Part shown: piece by piece, positions 8,265-15,768 of the stretch
Numbering within the stretch: the stretch's first letter is position 1
Layout of the letters: every line of letters begins with the position of its first letter
Assembly: GCA_046758005.1 (NCBI GenBank)
Contig: JBHHZJ010000053.1
Coordinates: forward strand, 1 to 24,207
Origin: JBHHZJ01 sp046758005
GTDB lineage: Bacteria > Pseudomonadota > Alphaproteobacteria > Kiloniellales > J153
Direction of reading: 5' to 3'
Length of the DNA: 24,207 nucleotides
Notes under the pieces: generated by a model
The model's input: only the letters and a program-made list of their open reading frames with translations
The model's database searches: none
Told to the model about the DNA's origin: nothing
Program-made: the position numbers and the translations under genes

Positions 8265-9932
8265 ATGACCGAATCCGCGACCTTCGACTACGTCATCGTC
8301 GGCGCCGGGTCGGCCGGGTGCGTGCTGGCCAACCGCCTGAGCGAGGACGCGGGCGTCACCGTCCTCCTGCTCGAGGCCGGCGGCAGCGACCGCAGCATCT
8401 TCGTCCAGATGCCCACGGCGCTGTCCATCCCGATGAACATGCCGCGGTTCAACTGGTTCTTCGAGTCCGAGCCCGAGCCTTTCATGGACGGGCGCCGGCT
8501 GCACTGCCCGCAGGGCAAGGGTCTGGGCGGGTCCTCCTCGATCAACGGCATGGTCTACGTGCGCGGCCACGCTTGCGACTTCGACGAGTGGGAGGCGCAC
8601 GGCGCGGCCGGTTGGGCCTACCGGCACTGCCTGCCCTATTTCCGCAAGGCCGAGACCTGGAAGGGCGGGGCCGACGAATACCGCGGCGCCGACGGGCCGC
8701 TGGCGACCTGCAACGGCAACGAGATGAAGAACCCGCTGTACAGGGCCTTCATCGAGGCCGGCAAGCAGGCGGGCTACCCCGAGACCGCCGACTACAACGG
8801 CTACCGGCAGGAAGGCTTCGGCCCGATGCACATGACCGTCAAGGACGGCGTGCGCGCCTCGACCGCCAACGCCTACCTCAAGCCGGCCATGGCGCGCCCG
8901 AACCTGACGGTCGTCACCCACGCGCTGACCAGGCGCATCGTCCTCGACGGCAGGACGGCCGTCGGCGTCGAATACCTGCGGGGCGGGCGCAGCGTCGTCG
9001 CGAAGGCGGCGCGCGAGGTGATCCTGTCCGCCGGATCGATCGGCTCGCCGATGATCCTACAGCTCTCCGGCATCGGCCCGGCCGCCGTCCTGAGGGACGC
9101 CGGCGTGGAGGCGGTGCACGACCTGCCCGGGGTCGGCGAGAACCTGCAGGACCACCTCGAGGTCTATGTCCAGTTCCGCTGCACGCAGCCGATCACGCTC
9201 AACGCCAAGCTCGGACCCCTTGCCAAGTTCCTCATCGGGGCGCGCTGGATCCTGTTCAGGACCGGGCTGGGCGCCACCAACCACTTCGAGTCCTGCGCCT
9301 TCATCCGTTCCAGGGCCGGGATCAAGTGGCCGGACATCCAGTACCACTTCCTGCCGGCCGCCATGCGCTACGACGGCAATGCCGCGTTCGACGGTCACGG
9401 CTTCCAGGTCCACGTCGGCCCGAACAAGCCGAAGAGCCGCGGCTCGGTCCGCATTGGCTCGGCCGACCCGCACGACAAACCGCGGGTGCTGTTCAATTAC
9501 CTGGAACACGAGGACGACCGGGCGGGCTTCCGCGCGTGCATCCGGCTGACCCGCGAGATCATCGCCCAGCCGGCGATGGACCCGTACCGCGGACCCGAAA
9601 TCCAGCCGGGCGAGGAGATCACCTCCGACGAGGCGATCGACGCCTGGATACGCGCCAACGCGGAGAGCGCCTATCACCCGTCGTGCACGTGCAGGATGGG
9701 CGCGGCCGACGATCCGATGGCGGTGCTCGACCCCGCGTGCCGGGTGCGCGGGATCGAGCGGCTGCGGGTCGTCGATTCCTCGGTTTTCCCGACGATCACG
9801 AACGGCAATCTGAACGCGCCCACGATCATGGTGGCCGAGAAGGCCGCCGACATGATTCGCGGCCGCCCCGCCCTGCCGCCGTCCAACGCGCCGGTCTGGA
9901 TCGCCCCCAACTGGGAAACCGCGCAGCGCTAA
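8265..9932 (+). CDS. betA: Choline dehydrogenase (GMC oxidoreductase)
   Basis: The 555-residue FAD enzyme oxidises choline to betaine aldehyde, usually at the cytoplasmic membrane. It begins directly with the dinucleotide-binding motif (DYVIVGAGSAGCVLANRLSED), followed by LLLEAGG, the GMC signature PQGKGLGGSSSINGMVYVRG and SAGSIGSPMILQLSGIGP. The C-terminal active site AYHPSCTCRMG carries the catalytic His, and NGNLNAPTIMVAEKAADMI closes the fold. The ATG at 8265 was chosen because the FAD motif normally starts within 10-15 residues; an in-frame ATG at 8151 lies inside the palindromic repeat. Length is normal for BetA. The related GMC alcohol dehydrogenases are the main alternative, but the betB and cho neighbours make choline the likely substrate. 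Confidence 0.92.
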   Translation: MTESATFDYVIVGAGSAGCVLANRLSEDAGVTVLLLEAGGSDRSIFVQMPTALSIPMNMPRFNWFFESEPEPFMDGRRLHCPQGKGLGGSSSINGMVYVRGHACDFDEWEAHGAAGWAYRHCLPYFRKAETWKGGADEYRGADGPLATCNGNEMKNPLYRAFIEAGKQAGYPETADYNGYRQEGFGPMHMTVKDGVRASTANAYLKPAMARPNLTVVTHALTRRIVLDGRTAVGVEYLRGGRSVVAKAAREVILSAGSIGSPMILQLSGIGPAAVLRDAGVEAVHDLPGVGENLQDHLEVYVQFRCTQPITLNAKLGPLAKFLIGARWILFRTGLGATNHFESCAFIRSRAGIKWPDIQYHFLPAAMRYDGNAAFDGHGFQVHVGPNKPKSRGSVRIGSADPHDKPRVLFNYLEHEDDRAGFRACIRLTREIIAQPAMDPYRGPEIQPGEEITSDEAIDAWIRANAESAYHPSCTCRMGAADDPMAVLDPACRVRGIERLRVVDSSVFPTITNGNLNAPTIMVAEKAADMIRGRPALPPSNAPVWIAPNWETAQR

Positions 9933-9945
9933 CCGGCCACGGACC

Positions 9946-10848
9946 TCAACGCCCCAGCAGGTGCCTGGCGAACCATTCGCAGGCCGCGCCGCTGGCCTGG
10001 TCGAACGCCTCCACGTAAGCCTCGAAGTGCCCGCCCGGAAGCAGCGCCAGCCTCTTCGGCTCCAGCGCCCGCTCGTAGGCGGCCAGCGCCTCGTCCGCCA
10101 CCGTCAAATGGTCCTTGGCGGCCACCACCAACAGCAGCGGCGTGGGGCTGATGTGCTCGATGTAGGCGCCCGGCTCGTACTCGAGGAACATCTCGACCGA
10201 ACGCAGGGTCACCTCGTTGCGCCACGACGGTGCGCGCGCCTTGTGGGTCTCCGTGAACCACTGGAAGCTGTCCGGGGTCGGCAGGGCGCAGGGCACGTTC
10301 GGATCGTCCGAGACGACCGCGATCATGCCCGGCGCCTCGCCCGCGTAGCGCTTCTCCCGGTCGGCCTGGAACATGGCCTGCACCGGCGCAATCACGTCGG
10401 CACGGATCAGGCGCCGGGCATTGCGGTGGCCGCTGATCAAGGGAACCTGGGAGACGACGCACTTCACCCGGCGGTCGATCGCGCCGATCACCAGGACATG
10501 CGCGCCGCTGTAGCTCGAACCCCAGATTCCGATACGCTCCTTGTCCACCGAGGGCAACGTACCTGCGGCGGTGATCGCGTCGCGATAGTCCCGAATCTGC
10601 TGCCAGGGGTCGATCTCCAGCCTGGGCTCACCGTCGCTTGCACCGAAGTTCCGATTATCGAAAACGACGGCCCCCAGCCCGGCCGCGGCAAAGACCTCGC
10701 CGAACCTGTCCAGGTACATCTCCTTCACGGCGGAATAGCCGTGCGCCATGACGATCGTGGGCACCGGGCCGCTTGCCCCGTCCGGCGTGTAGTGCCAGCC
10801 GCGCAGCGTGACTCCGTCGTCCGTCTTGAATTCGATATCCGCCCGCAT
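9946..10848 (-). CDS. Alpha/beta-fold hydrolase
   Basis: This 300-residue cytosolic hydrolase has an HGYS oxyanion loop (36-39), a nucleophile elbow WGSSYSG (109-115) with probable nucleophile Ser112, Asp246 in AKDHL and His274 in GGHFEAY as the rest of the triad. The elbow reads G-S-S-Y-S-G, so the last position of the classical GxSxG is Ser; similar WGSSYxG elbows occur in YcjY-like and CocE-like hydrolases. The natural substrate (ester, amide or lactone) cannot be inferred. It converges with betA, 13 bases from stop to stop, and has its own upstream region, so it is probably not part of the choline operons. GGGAGGG lies about 10 bases upstream of the ATG. Confidence 0.85.
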   Translation of the reverse strand: MRADIEFKTDDGVTLRGWHYTPDGASGPVPTIVMAHGYSAVKEMYLDRFGEVFAAAGLGAVVFDNRNFGASDGEPRLEIDPWQQIRDYRDAITAAGTLPSVDKERIGIWGSSYSGAHVLVIGAIDRRVKCVVSQVPLISGHRNARRLIRADVIAPVQAMFQADREKRYAGEAPGMIAVVSDDPNVPCALPTPDSFQWFTETHKARAPSWRNEVTLRSVEMFLEYEPGAYIEHISPTPLLLVVAAKDHLTVADEALAAYERALEPKRLALLPGGHFEAYVEAFDQASGAACEWFARHLLGR

Positions 10849-10986
10849 TGGCTTGTCCCTCCCTCTCGTCGTCGAAAGACTGCATCATGATCATGTACAC
10901 GAACGAGTATAGCCGAGTTTTGCAACGGCGAAGTCCGCCGGCGGTTCAATTTCCGCGTTAGACGCCCAGGGGCCTCCCGGCTCGCC

Positions 10987-11011
10987 GATGCCGACGCCTT
11001 GCTCCGGCATC
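10987..11011 (-). terminator. Possible hairpin terminator after the MFS gene
   Basis: GATGCCG at 10987-10993 and CGGCATC at 11005-11011 pair perfectly around an 11-base loop, starting 8 bases after the MFS stop on the minus strand. There is no clear T-run after it, so termination is only a possibility. Confidence 0.25.
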
Positions 11012-11018
11012 TTTGGCC

Positions 11019-12320
11019 CTAGCGTGCGATCTCTTCCGCCGGCCCGGCAGGTTCGACCTCGGCTGGCTCGCCGGTCTCGACCTCCGCTGGCTCCGCGGCC
11101 CTCGGGTCGAGCTCGCACACGACCGGGGACATGCGCGGCATGGCGACGAAGCTCTCCTGCTGCTCGGCCGGCAGCGGCGCGCGCACGCGCATGCGGTAGA
11201 GGACAAAGCCGGCGAAGACCACGGCGACCAAGCCGATGAACCCGAAGAAGGCGGGCGGCCCGAGCGCCCCCATGGCCAGGGCCGAGAGCGCCGGTCCGGC
11301 CGTGGCGCCAATCCCGTAGGCGAGCACGAGTCCGCTGGCGGCCGCCACATAGCGATCCCGGGGAAGGTAGTCGTAGGCCTGGCCGAGGGAGAGCGGATAG
11401 AGGCTGGTCATCGCGCCGCCGAGCAGCGGCGCGAGCACGAGCAGGACCGGCAACGGGTCGCCGATACCGGTGGCGGCGATGGCCGCCAGGCACGCGAGCA
11501 CCGCCAAGACCAGCATCCAAAGCAGCACCGTGCGCCGGTCGAAGCGGTCCGACAGCCGCCCGATCGGCCACTGAAGCAGGAAGGCGCCGAGGATGACCGC
11601 GCCCATGAACAGCGATACGTCGAACAGCCCCAGCCCGATGTTCCGCGCGAAGAGCGGGCCGACGCCGTAATAGGAGCCCATCATGAGTCCGGCGGCCGAA
11701 CAGCCGACCACGGCGAGCGGCGAGGCCCTGTAGAGATCCCGGAACCGTAACGCCTTCAGGTCGCTCAGGTCGGGCGCCTCGACCCGGGTCAACACCACCG
11801 GCACAAGGGACAGGCAGATCAGGAGGGCCGCCACCATGAAGCCTTCCACCCGCTCCAGGTCCCAGAGGTTGACCATGAGCTGGCCCGACATGATGGCGCT
11901 GTAATAGACCATCATGTAGACGCTGAGCACCTGGCCGCGGGTCGCGTTGTCGCTGCGCTCGTTGAGCCAGCTTTCCAGGATGGCGAAGAGCCCGGCGATG
12001 CAGAATCCGGAGAGGAAGCGCAGCAGCCCCCAGGAGAGCGCATTGACCAGCATGGGGTGGGCCAGGACCACCGCCGCCATGATCGCCGCGAACCCGGCGA
12101 AGGCGCGGATGTGCCCGACCTCCGTGATCAGCCGCTTGCCGTAGACGCTGCCGACCAGGAGGCCGCCGAAATAGGCCGCCATGACGAGCCCCGTCATCTC
12201 GGTCGAGAAGCCGGCCGCGTCCATCTTGAGGGGCAGGGTGATGCCGAGCAGGCTGTTGCCGAGCATCATGATGCCGGCGCCGAGCAACAGCGAGACGATG
12301 GACCCGAGGGTCTGGAGCAC
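11019..12320 (-). CDS. MFS transporter, YcaD-like
   Basis: The inner-membrane transporter has about twelve hydrophobic helices and major-facilitator loop motifs: a GKRLITEVGH-type loop after helix 2 and GRLSDRFDRRTVL after helix 8. The opening LQTLGSIVSLLLGAGIMMLGNSLL and the FAILESWLNER segment resemble the YcaD-like subgroup. The GTG at 12320 was preferred, giving 433 residues: GGGG lies 8 bases upstream and the YcaD-like N-terminus starts there. An in-frame ATG at 12380 would add 20 residues. The last 40 or so residues form an acidic, proline/alanine-rich cytoplasmic tail with a short tandem repeat (AEVETGEP/AEVEPAGP). Substrate is unknown and the neighbours give no clue. Confidence 0.85.
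   Translation of the reverse strand: MLQTLGSIVSLLLGAGIMMLGNSLLGITLPLKMDAAGFSTEMTGLVMAAYFGGLLVGSVYGKRLITEVGHIRAFAGFAAIMAAVVLAHPMLVNALSWGLLRFLSGFCIAGLFAILESWLNERSDNATRGQVLSVYMMVYYSAIMSGQLMVNLWDLERVEGFMVAALLICLSLVPVVLTRVEAPDLSDLKALRFRDLYRASPLAVVGCSAAGLMMGSYYGVGPLFARNIGLGLFDVSLFMGAVILGAFLLQWPIGRLSDRFDRRTVLLWMLVLAVLACLAAIAATGIGDPLPVLLVLAPLLGGAMTSLYPLSLGQAYDYLPRDRYVAAASGLVLAYGIGATAGPALSALAMGALGPPAFFGFIGLVAVVFAGFVLYRMRVRAPLPAEQQESFVAMPRMSPVVCELDPRAAEPAEVETGEPAEVEPAGPAEEIAR
11049..11096. repeat. Two-copy 24-base tandem repeat inside the MFS gene
   Basis: Bases 11049-11072 and 11073-11096 are near-identical units of 24 bases (core TCGACCTC.GCTGGCTC) encoding eight residues each, giving the repeated EVE..GPA pattern in the C-terminal tail of the transporter. 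The unit length keeps the frame, so copy number could vary without breaking the gene. Confidence 0.6.
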
Positions 12321-12474
12321 AGGCGCGACCCCTGCCCTTATGGATCGGGCGTCAATGCACCCTTTCACGGCGGCGCGCAAGCATCCGCACGCCGGAAACC
12401 GAACGGGATGCGACGGCAGACCCGCGTCCCTTGCCCGGCGCTGTCCGCAGCGGCGCCAGGGGCTATAGTCGGCC

Positions 12475-13398
12475 GTGGTGAGCGACTACCTGGACATACG
12501 GCCGCAGGTCGCGGCGGCGCTGGCGGCGGGGCGGTCCGTGGTCGCGCTGGAGACGACGTTGCTCGCCCACGGCCTGCCGCCGCCGCACAACCTGGAGGCG
12601 GTCCGGCGCATGGACGCGGCCGTGCGGGCGGCGGGCGCGGTGCCGGCGACGATCGGCGTGCTCGACGGCAAGGTCCGGGTCGGGCTCGATGCCGGGGAGA
12701 TCGCGCGCTTCGCCACGGCCAAGGACGTCGCGAAGGTCAGCCGGCGCGATCTGGCCGCCGTGCTGGCCGGCAAGGCGTGCGGCGCCACTACGGTGGCGGC
12801 GAGCGTGGCCTGCGCCGCGCTGGCCGGTATCCGGGTGTTCGCCACCGGCGGCATCGGCGGGGTGCACCGCGGCGGCGAACGCAGCCTCGACGTCTCCGCC
12901 GACCTGAGCGAACTCGCGCGCAGCCCCGTCGCGGTGGTCTGCGCCGGGGCCAAGGCGATCCTCGACCTGCCGCGCACCCTGGAGGTGTTGGAGACCGCCG
13001 GGGTGCCCGTGATCGGCTATGGCACCGACGAGTTCCCCGCCTTCTTCACGCGGCGCTCCGGCCTCGCCCTCGACGCGCGCGTCGATACGCCCGAAGAGGC
13101 GGCGAACCTGTTGAGGGCTCACTGGGGCCTGGGCCCGGGCGGCGGCGTGGTCATCGCCAACCCGCCGCCCGCCGAGGCGGCGCCGGATTCGGATTCGCTG
13201 GAGCGCTGGATCGAGCAGGCGCTCGCCACGGCGCAGGCCCAAGGCGTGCGCGGCAAGGCGGTGACGCCGTTCGTGCTCGCCCGCCTCGCGGAGCTCAGCG
13301 GCGGGCGCACCGTGGCCGCGAACCTCGCCCTGCTCGAGGCCAACGCCCGCCTCGCCGGCCAAATCGCCGCCGCCTGCGCGGCGCCGACCCCAGGTTAG
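12475..13398 (+). CDS. psuG: Pseudouridine-5'-phosphate glycosidase
   Basis: This 307-residue cytosolic enzyme reversibly splits pseudouridine 5'-phosphate into uracil and ribose 5-phosphate. Family landmarks are VVALETTLLAHGLP (Glu26), GVLDGKVRVG, KDVAKVSRRDLA (Lys88), FATGGIGGVHRGG (His131), DVSADLSELARSPVAVVCAGAK (Asp143, Lys160) and GTDEFPAFFTRRSG. These match the catalytic and metal-binding positions of E. coli PsuG as I remember them, with an offset of 5 to 6. The start is GTG at 12475, with a second GTG next to it at 12478, and AGGGG about 12 bases upstream. The kinase PsuK that makes its substrate is not in the window. Its stop codon overlaps that of znuA on the opposite strand. Confidence 0.93.
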   Translation: MVSDYLDIRPQVAAALAAGRSVVALETTLLAHGLPPPHNLEAVRRMDAAVRAAGAVPATIGVLDGKVRVGLDAGEIARFATAKDVAKVSRRDLAAVLAGKACGATTVAASVACAALAGIRVFATGGIGGVHRGGERSLDVSADLSELARSPVAVVCAGAKAILDLPRTLEVLETAGVPVIGYGTDEFPAFFTRRSGLALDARVDTPEEAANLLRAHWGLGPGGGVVIANPPPAEAAPDSDSLERWIEQALATAQAQGVRGKAVTPFVLARLAELSGGRTVAANLALLEANARLAGQIAAACAAPTPG

Positions 13399-14369
13399 CC
13401 CGGCCGCAGGCACGCCACCAGGTTGTCCGCCAGGGCTTCCATGAGCCGGAAGTACGCCTCCGGCCCGGGGGCGAGCGCCGCGCCCAGCGGGTCGAGCGCG
13501 GCGATCCGCACCGGTGCGCCCGCGCTCACCGCCCGGACCAGGGCGGGCTCGAACTGCGGCTCGGCGAAGACGCAGGCGACGCCGAGATCGAGAATGCGCG
13601 CGCGGATCCGCGCGAGGCGCCGCACGCCGGGCGGCCGCTCCGGGCTGAGGGCGAAGGCGCCGACGGCGTTCAGAGCGAAGCGTCTCTCGAAATACTGGTA
13701 GGCGTCGTGAAAGACGACGAAGGGCGCGTCCTTGACCGGCGCCAGGCGGGCGCGCAGCGCGGCGTCGAGCGCGTCCAGCCGCGCCCCCAGGCGCGCGGCG
13801 TTGGCGCGGTAGGCCGCGCCGTTGCCGGGGTCGAGCTCGGCCAGCGCCGCCGCCGAAGCCTCGACGATCCGCCGCGCGTTCGCCGGGTCGAGCCAGACGT
13901 GCGGATCGACGGCCCCGCGCGCGCGCGCGCCAGCGTCGCCCTCGCCCTCGGCGGCGGCATGGGCCTCGTGTTCCCAAAGGCCGCTCAAGCGGATCGCGCG
14001 CAGGGTCATGCCCGGCTCGCGGATCAAGGTGAGGATGCGCGCGCGCCCGGCCAGCGCGTCGAGCGGCTTGACCAGGAAGCCTTCCAGGGCAGGCCCGACC
14101 CAGACGACCAGGTCGGCCGCGCTCAGCGCCCGGGCGGCGGAGGGCCGGAGGCTGTAGGCGTGCGGCGTGGCGCCGCCCTGGACGAGCAGATACGGCTCCC
14201 CCACGCCGGCCATGACGCCGGCGACCAGGCTGTGCACCGGCTTGAGGCTCGCCACCACCTTCGGCGCCGCCGCGCCCGGCCGGCCCGCGGCCGCGAGGAC
14301 GAGCAGAAGGCCCGTCGCGGCTAAGCTCGACCGCCGCACCCGCCGCGCGGCCCTTGTTCGCCAGACCAT
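13395..14369 (-). CDS. znuA: Zinc ABC transporter substrate-binding protein
   Basis: The 324-residue periplasmic protein captures zinc for ZnuB-ZnuC. A signal peptide (LAATGLLLVLAAAGRPGAAA, about 16-35) precedes the cluster A-I fold, with KVVASLKPVHSLV at its start. Likely zinc ligands are His70 in TPHAYSL, His157 in DPHVWLDP, His221 in VFHDAYQYFE and Asp293 in ALDPLGA. The metal-capturing loop at about 131-152 is short and has only two His residues (WEHEAHAAAEGEGD) where many ZnuA proteins have a long His/Asp run. The ATG at 14369 gives the normal signal peptide; longer in-frame starts would run through the Zur-box region. It diverges from zur across 96 bases and converges with psuG with overlapping stops. 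Confidence 0.92.
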   Translation of the reverse strand: MVWRTRAARRVRRSSLAATGLLLVLAAAGRPGAAAPKVVASLKPVHSLVAGVMAGVGEPYLLVQGGATPHAYSLRPSAARALSAADLVVWVGPALEGFLVKPLDALAGRARILTLIREPGMTLRAIRLSGLWEHEAHAAAEGEGDAGARARGAVDPHVWLDPANARRIVEASAAALAELDPGNGAAYRANAARLGARLDALDAALRARLAPVKDAPFVVFHDAYQYFERRFALNAVGAFALSPERPPGVRRLARIRARILDLGVACVFAEPQFEPALVRAVSAGAPVRIAALDPLGAALAPGPEAYFRLMEALADNLVACLRPG

Positions 14370-14403
14370 CGTCTCGGTCACGGCCAATGCCCGTTTGCAA
14401 GTT

Positions 14404-14426
14404 GGAATGTTATAATATATCATAAT
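14404..14426. promoter_or_regulatory. Zur-box-like operator between znuA and zur
   Basis: The 23 bases match the E. coli Zur consensus, as I remember it, at 17 of 22 defined positions. The left part has AATGTTATA, then TATA, then a weaker right arm with CAT. It also contains TATAAT (14411-14416), a perfect -10 hexamer for the zur-znuCB direction, so bound Zur would block it, and the AT-rich stretch lies in the position of the znuA promoter as well. It is the only strongly AT-rich stretch in this GC-rich locus. Confidence 0.75.
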
Positions 14427-14465
14427 TTTTCGGGACGCGGTCCAGAAAAACTTCGGGCAAGGGAC

Positions 14466-14987
14466 ATGGGTGCGCGCGACCCCAGCGCGGCGGTTTCGTT
14501 CTCGGCGGGCAAGCACGACCACCGCGCGTGCGTGGCGCGGGCCCTGCGCGGCGCGGAGCGGGTCTGCGCCCGGCGCGGCGCGCGGCTGACCAAGCTGCGC
14601 CGGCGCGTCCTCGAGCTGGTGTGGTCGCGCCACGCCCCGGTCGGCGCCTACGACTTGCTGCGCCGCCTCGGCCGGGAGCGCGAGGGCGCGGCGCCGCCGA
14701 CGGTGTACCGGGCGCTCGATTTCCTGCTCGCGCACGGCTTGATCCACCGCATCGAGAGCCTCAGCGCCTTCGTCGGCTGCGCCAATCCCGACGAGCCGCA
14801 CGCCGGACAATTCCTGATCTGCGCCGGGTGCGGCACGGCCGCCGAGTTCCACGACCCGCGCCTCGACGCCGCCATCGCCCGGCGCGCGGACGCGCTGGGT
14901 TTCGCGGTGCGGCGCAAGACCATCGAGGTGGAAGGCCTTTGCCCGCCGTGCCAGCGCCGCCGGGAGGTCCCCGCGGATGGCAAGTGA
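14466..14987 (+). CDS. zur: Zinc uptake regulator, Fur family
   Basis: The 173-residue cytosolic repressor binds DNA when zinc-loaded. The winged-helix part includes LTKLRRRVLELVW (about 41-53), APVGAYDLL and the recognition segment PPTVYRALDFLLAHGLIHRI (78-96). Two CxxC pairs, Cys119/Cys122 (ICAGCG) and Cys159/Cys162 (LCPPCQ), form the structural zinc site. Cys105, His112 and His129 lie where the regulatory zinc site is found in Zur proteins. The N-terminal 20 or so residues are a non-conserved extension with HDHRAC. The start codon overlaps no other gene and AGGG lies just upstream. zur is the first gene of zur-znuC-znuB and lies next to the Zur-box-like site, so autoregulation is likely. 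Zinc rather than iron specificity rests on the znu neighbours. Confidence 0.92.
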   Translation: MGARDPSAAVSFSAGKHDHRACVARALRGAERVCARRGARLTKLRRRVLELVWSRHAPVGAYDLLRRLGREREGAAPPTVYRALDFLLAHGLIHRIESLSAFVGCANPDEPHAGQFLICAGCGTAAEFHDPRLDAAIARRADALGFAVRRKTIEVEGLCPPCQRRREVPADGK

Positions 14988-15768
14988 TCCGGCGCCGGGC
15001 GCGAGCAACGACCTCCTCGTCGAGGTCTCCGGCCTGGAGGTGCGCTTCGGCCGCACCTTGGTCCTGGAGCACGTCGACCTGACGGTGCGCGGCGGCGAGA
15101 TCGTCAGCCTGATCGGGCCGAACGGCGCCGGCAAGTCGACCTTGGTGCGCGCGCTCGTCGGCCTGCTCACGCCGACCCGGGGCCGGGTGTGGAAGCGCCC
15201 CGGGCTGCGCCTCGGCTACGTGCCGCAGAGGTTGGCGGTCGACCGCGTGCTGCCCCTGACCGTGCGCCGCTTCCTGGCGCTCTCCGGCCAAGGGGCGGGC
15301 GCGGCCATCCGCGCGGTCCTGAAAGAGGTCGCGGCCGCCGACCTCGCGGAGGCGGCGGTCCACGATCTGTCGGGCGGCGAATTCCAGCGCGTCCTGCTCG
15401 CCCGCGCCCTGCTGCGCGAACCGCAGCTGCTGGTGCTCGACGAGCCGCTGCAAGGCGTCGATTTCGGCGGCCAGCTCGCGCTCTACGACCTGATCGCCAA
15501 GCTGCACACGCGGCGCGGGATGGGCGTGCTGATGGTCTCGCATGACCTGCATATCGTCATGGGGGCGACCGACCGCGTGGTCTGCCTCAACCACCACGTT
15601 TGCTGCTCGGGCGCGCCCGAGGCGGTGAGCCGGCATCCGGAATACGTCGCCATGTTCGGGCCGGAGGCGGCCCGGCGGGTGGCGGTCTACATGCACGAGC
15701 ACGACCACGAGCACGACCTGGCGGGCCACGTGGTGCCGGCGGCCGGGGGCCGGGGCGATGATGGATGA
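14977..15768 (+). CDS. znuC: Zinc ABC transporter ATP-binding protein
   Basis: The 263-residue ATPase energises zinc import through ZnuB. Walker A GPNGAGKST is at 47-55, the Q-loop at YVPQR (81-85), signature LSGGE at 131-135, Walker B LLVLDE at 151-156 and the switch His in VSHDLHIV. HHVCCSG and HPEYVAMFG are typical of ZnuC. The C-terminus carries a His-rich string (MHEHDHEHD) followed by a further His, a feature of alphaproteobacterial ZnuC proteins that may hold or sense zinc. The start overlaps the end of zur by 11 bases and the end overlaps znuB by 11 bases, so the three genes are translationally coupled. Confidence 0.94.
   Translation: MASDPAPGASNDLLVEVSGLEVRFGRTLVLEHVDLTVRGGEIVSLIGPNGAGKSTLVRALVGLLTPTRGRVWKRPGLRLGYVPQRLAVDRVLPLTVRRFLALSGQGAGAAIRAVLKEVAAADLAEAAVHDLSGGEFQRVLLARALLREPQLLVLDEPLQGVDFGGQLALYDLIAKLHTRRGMGVLMVSHDLHIVMGATDRVVCLNHHVCCSGAPEAVSRHPEYVAMFGPEAARRVAVYMHEHDHEHDLAGHVVPAAGGRGDDG

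Noticed and set aside
13900..13935. GCGCGCGC run inside znuA as a possible Z-DNA or slippage tract
   Set aside because: It encodes an in-frame Ala/Arg-rich loop of ZnuA and fits the general codon use of this GC-rich genome.
14370..15170. Upstream extension of znuA through the zur and znuC genes
   Set aside because: The extra sequence is antisense to zur and znuC and crosses the Zur box. The ATG at 14369 gives a normal signal peptide.
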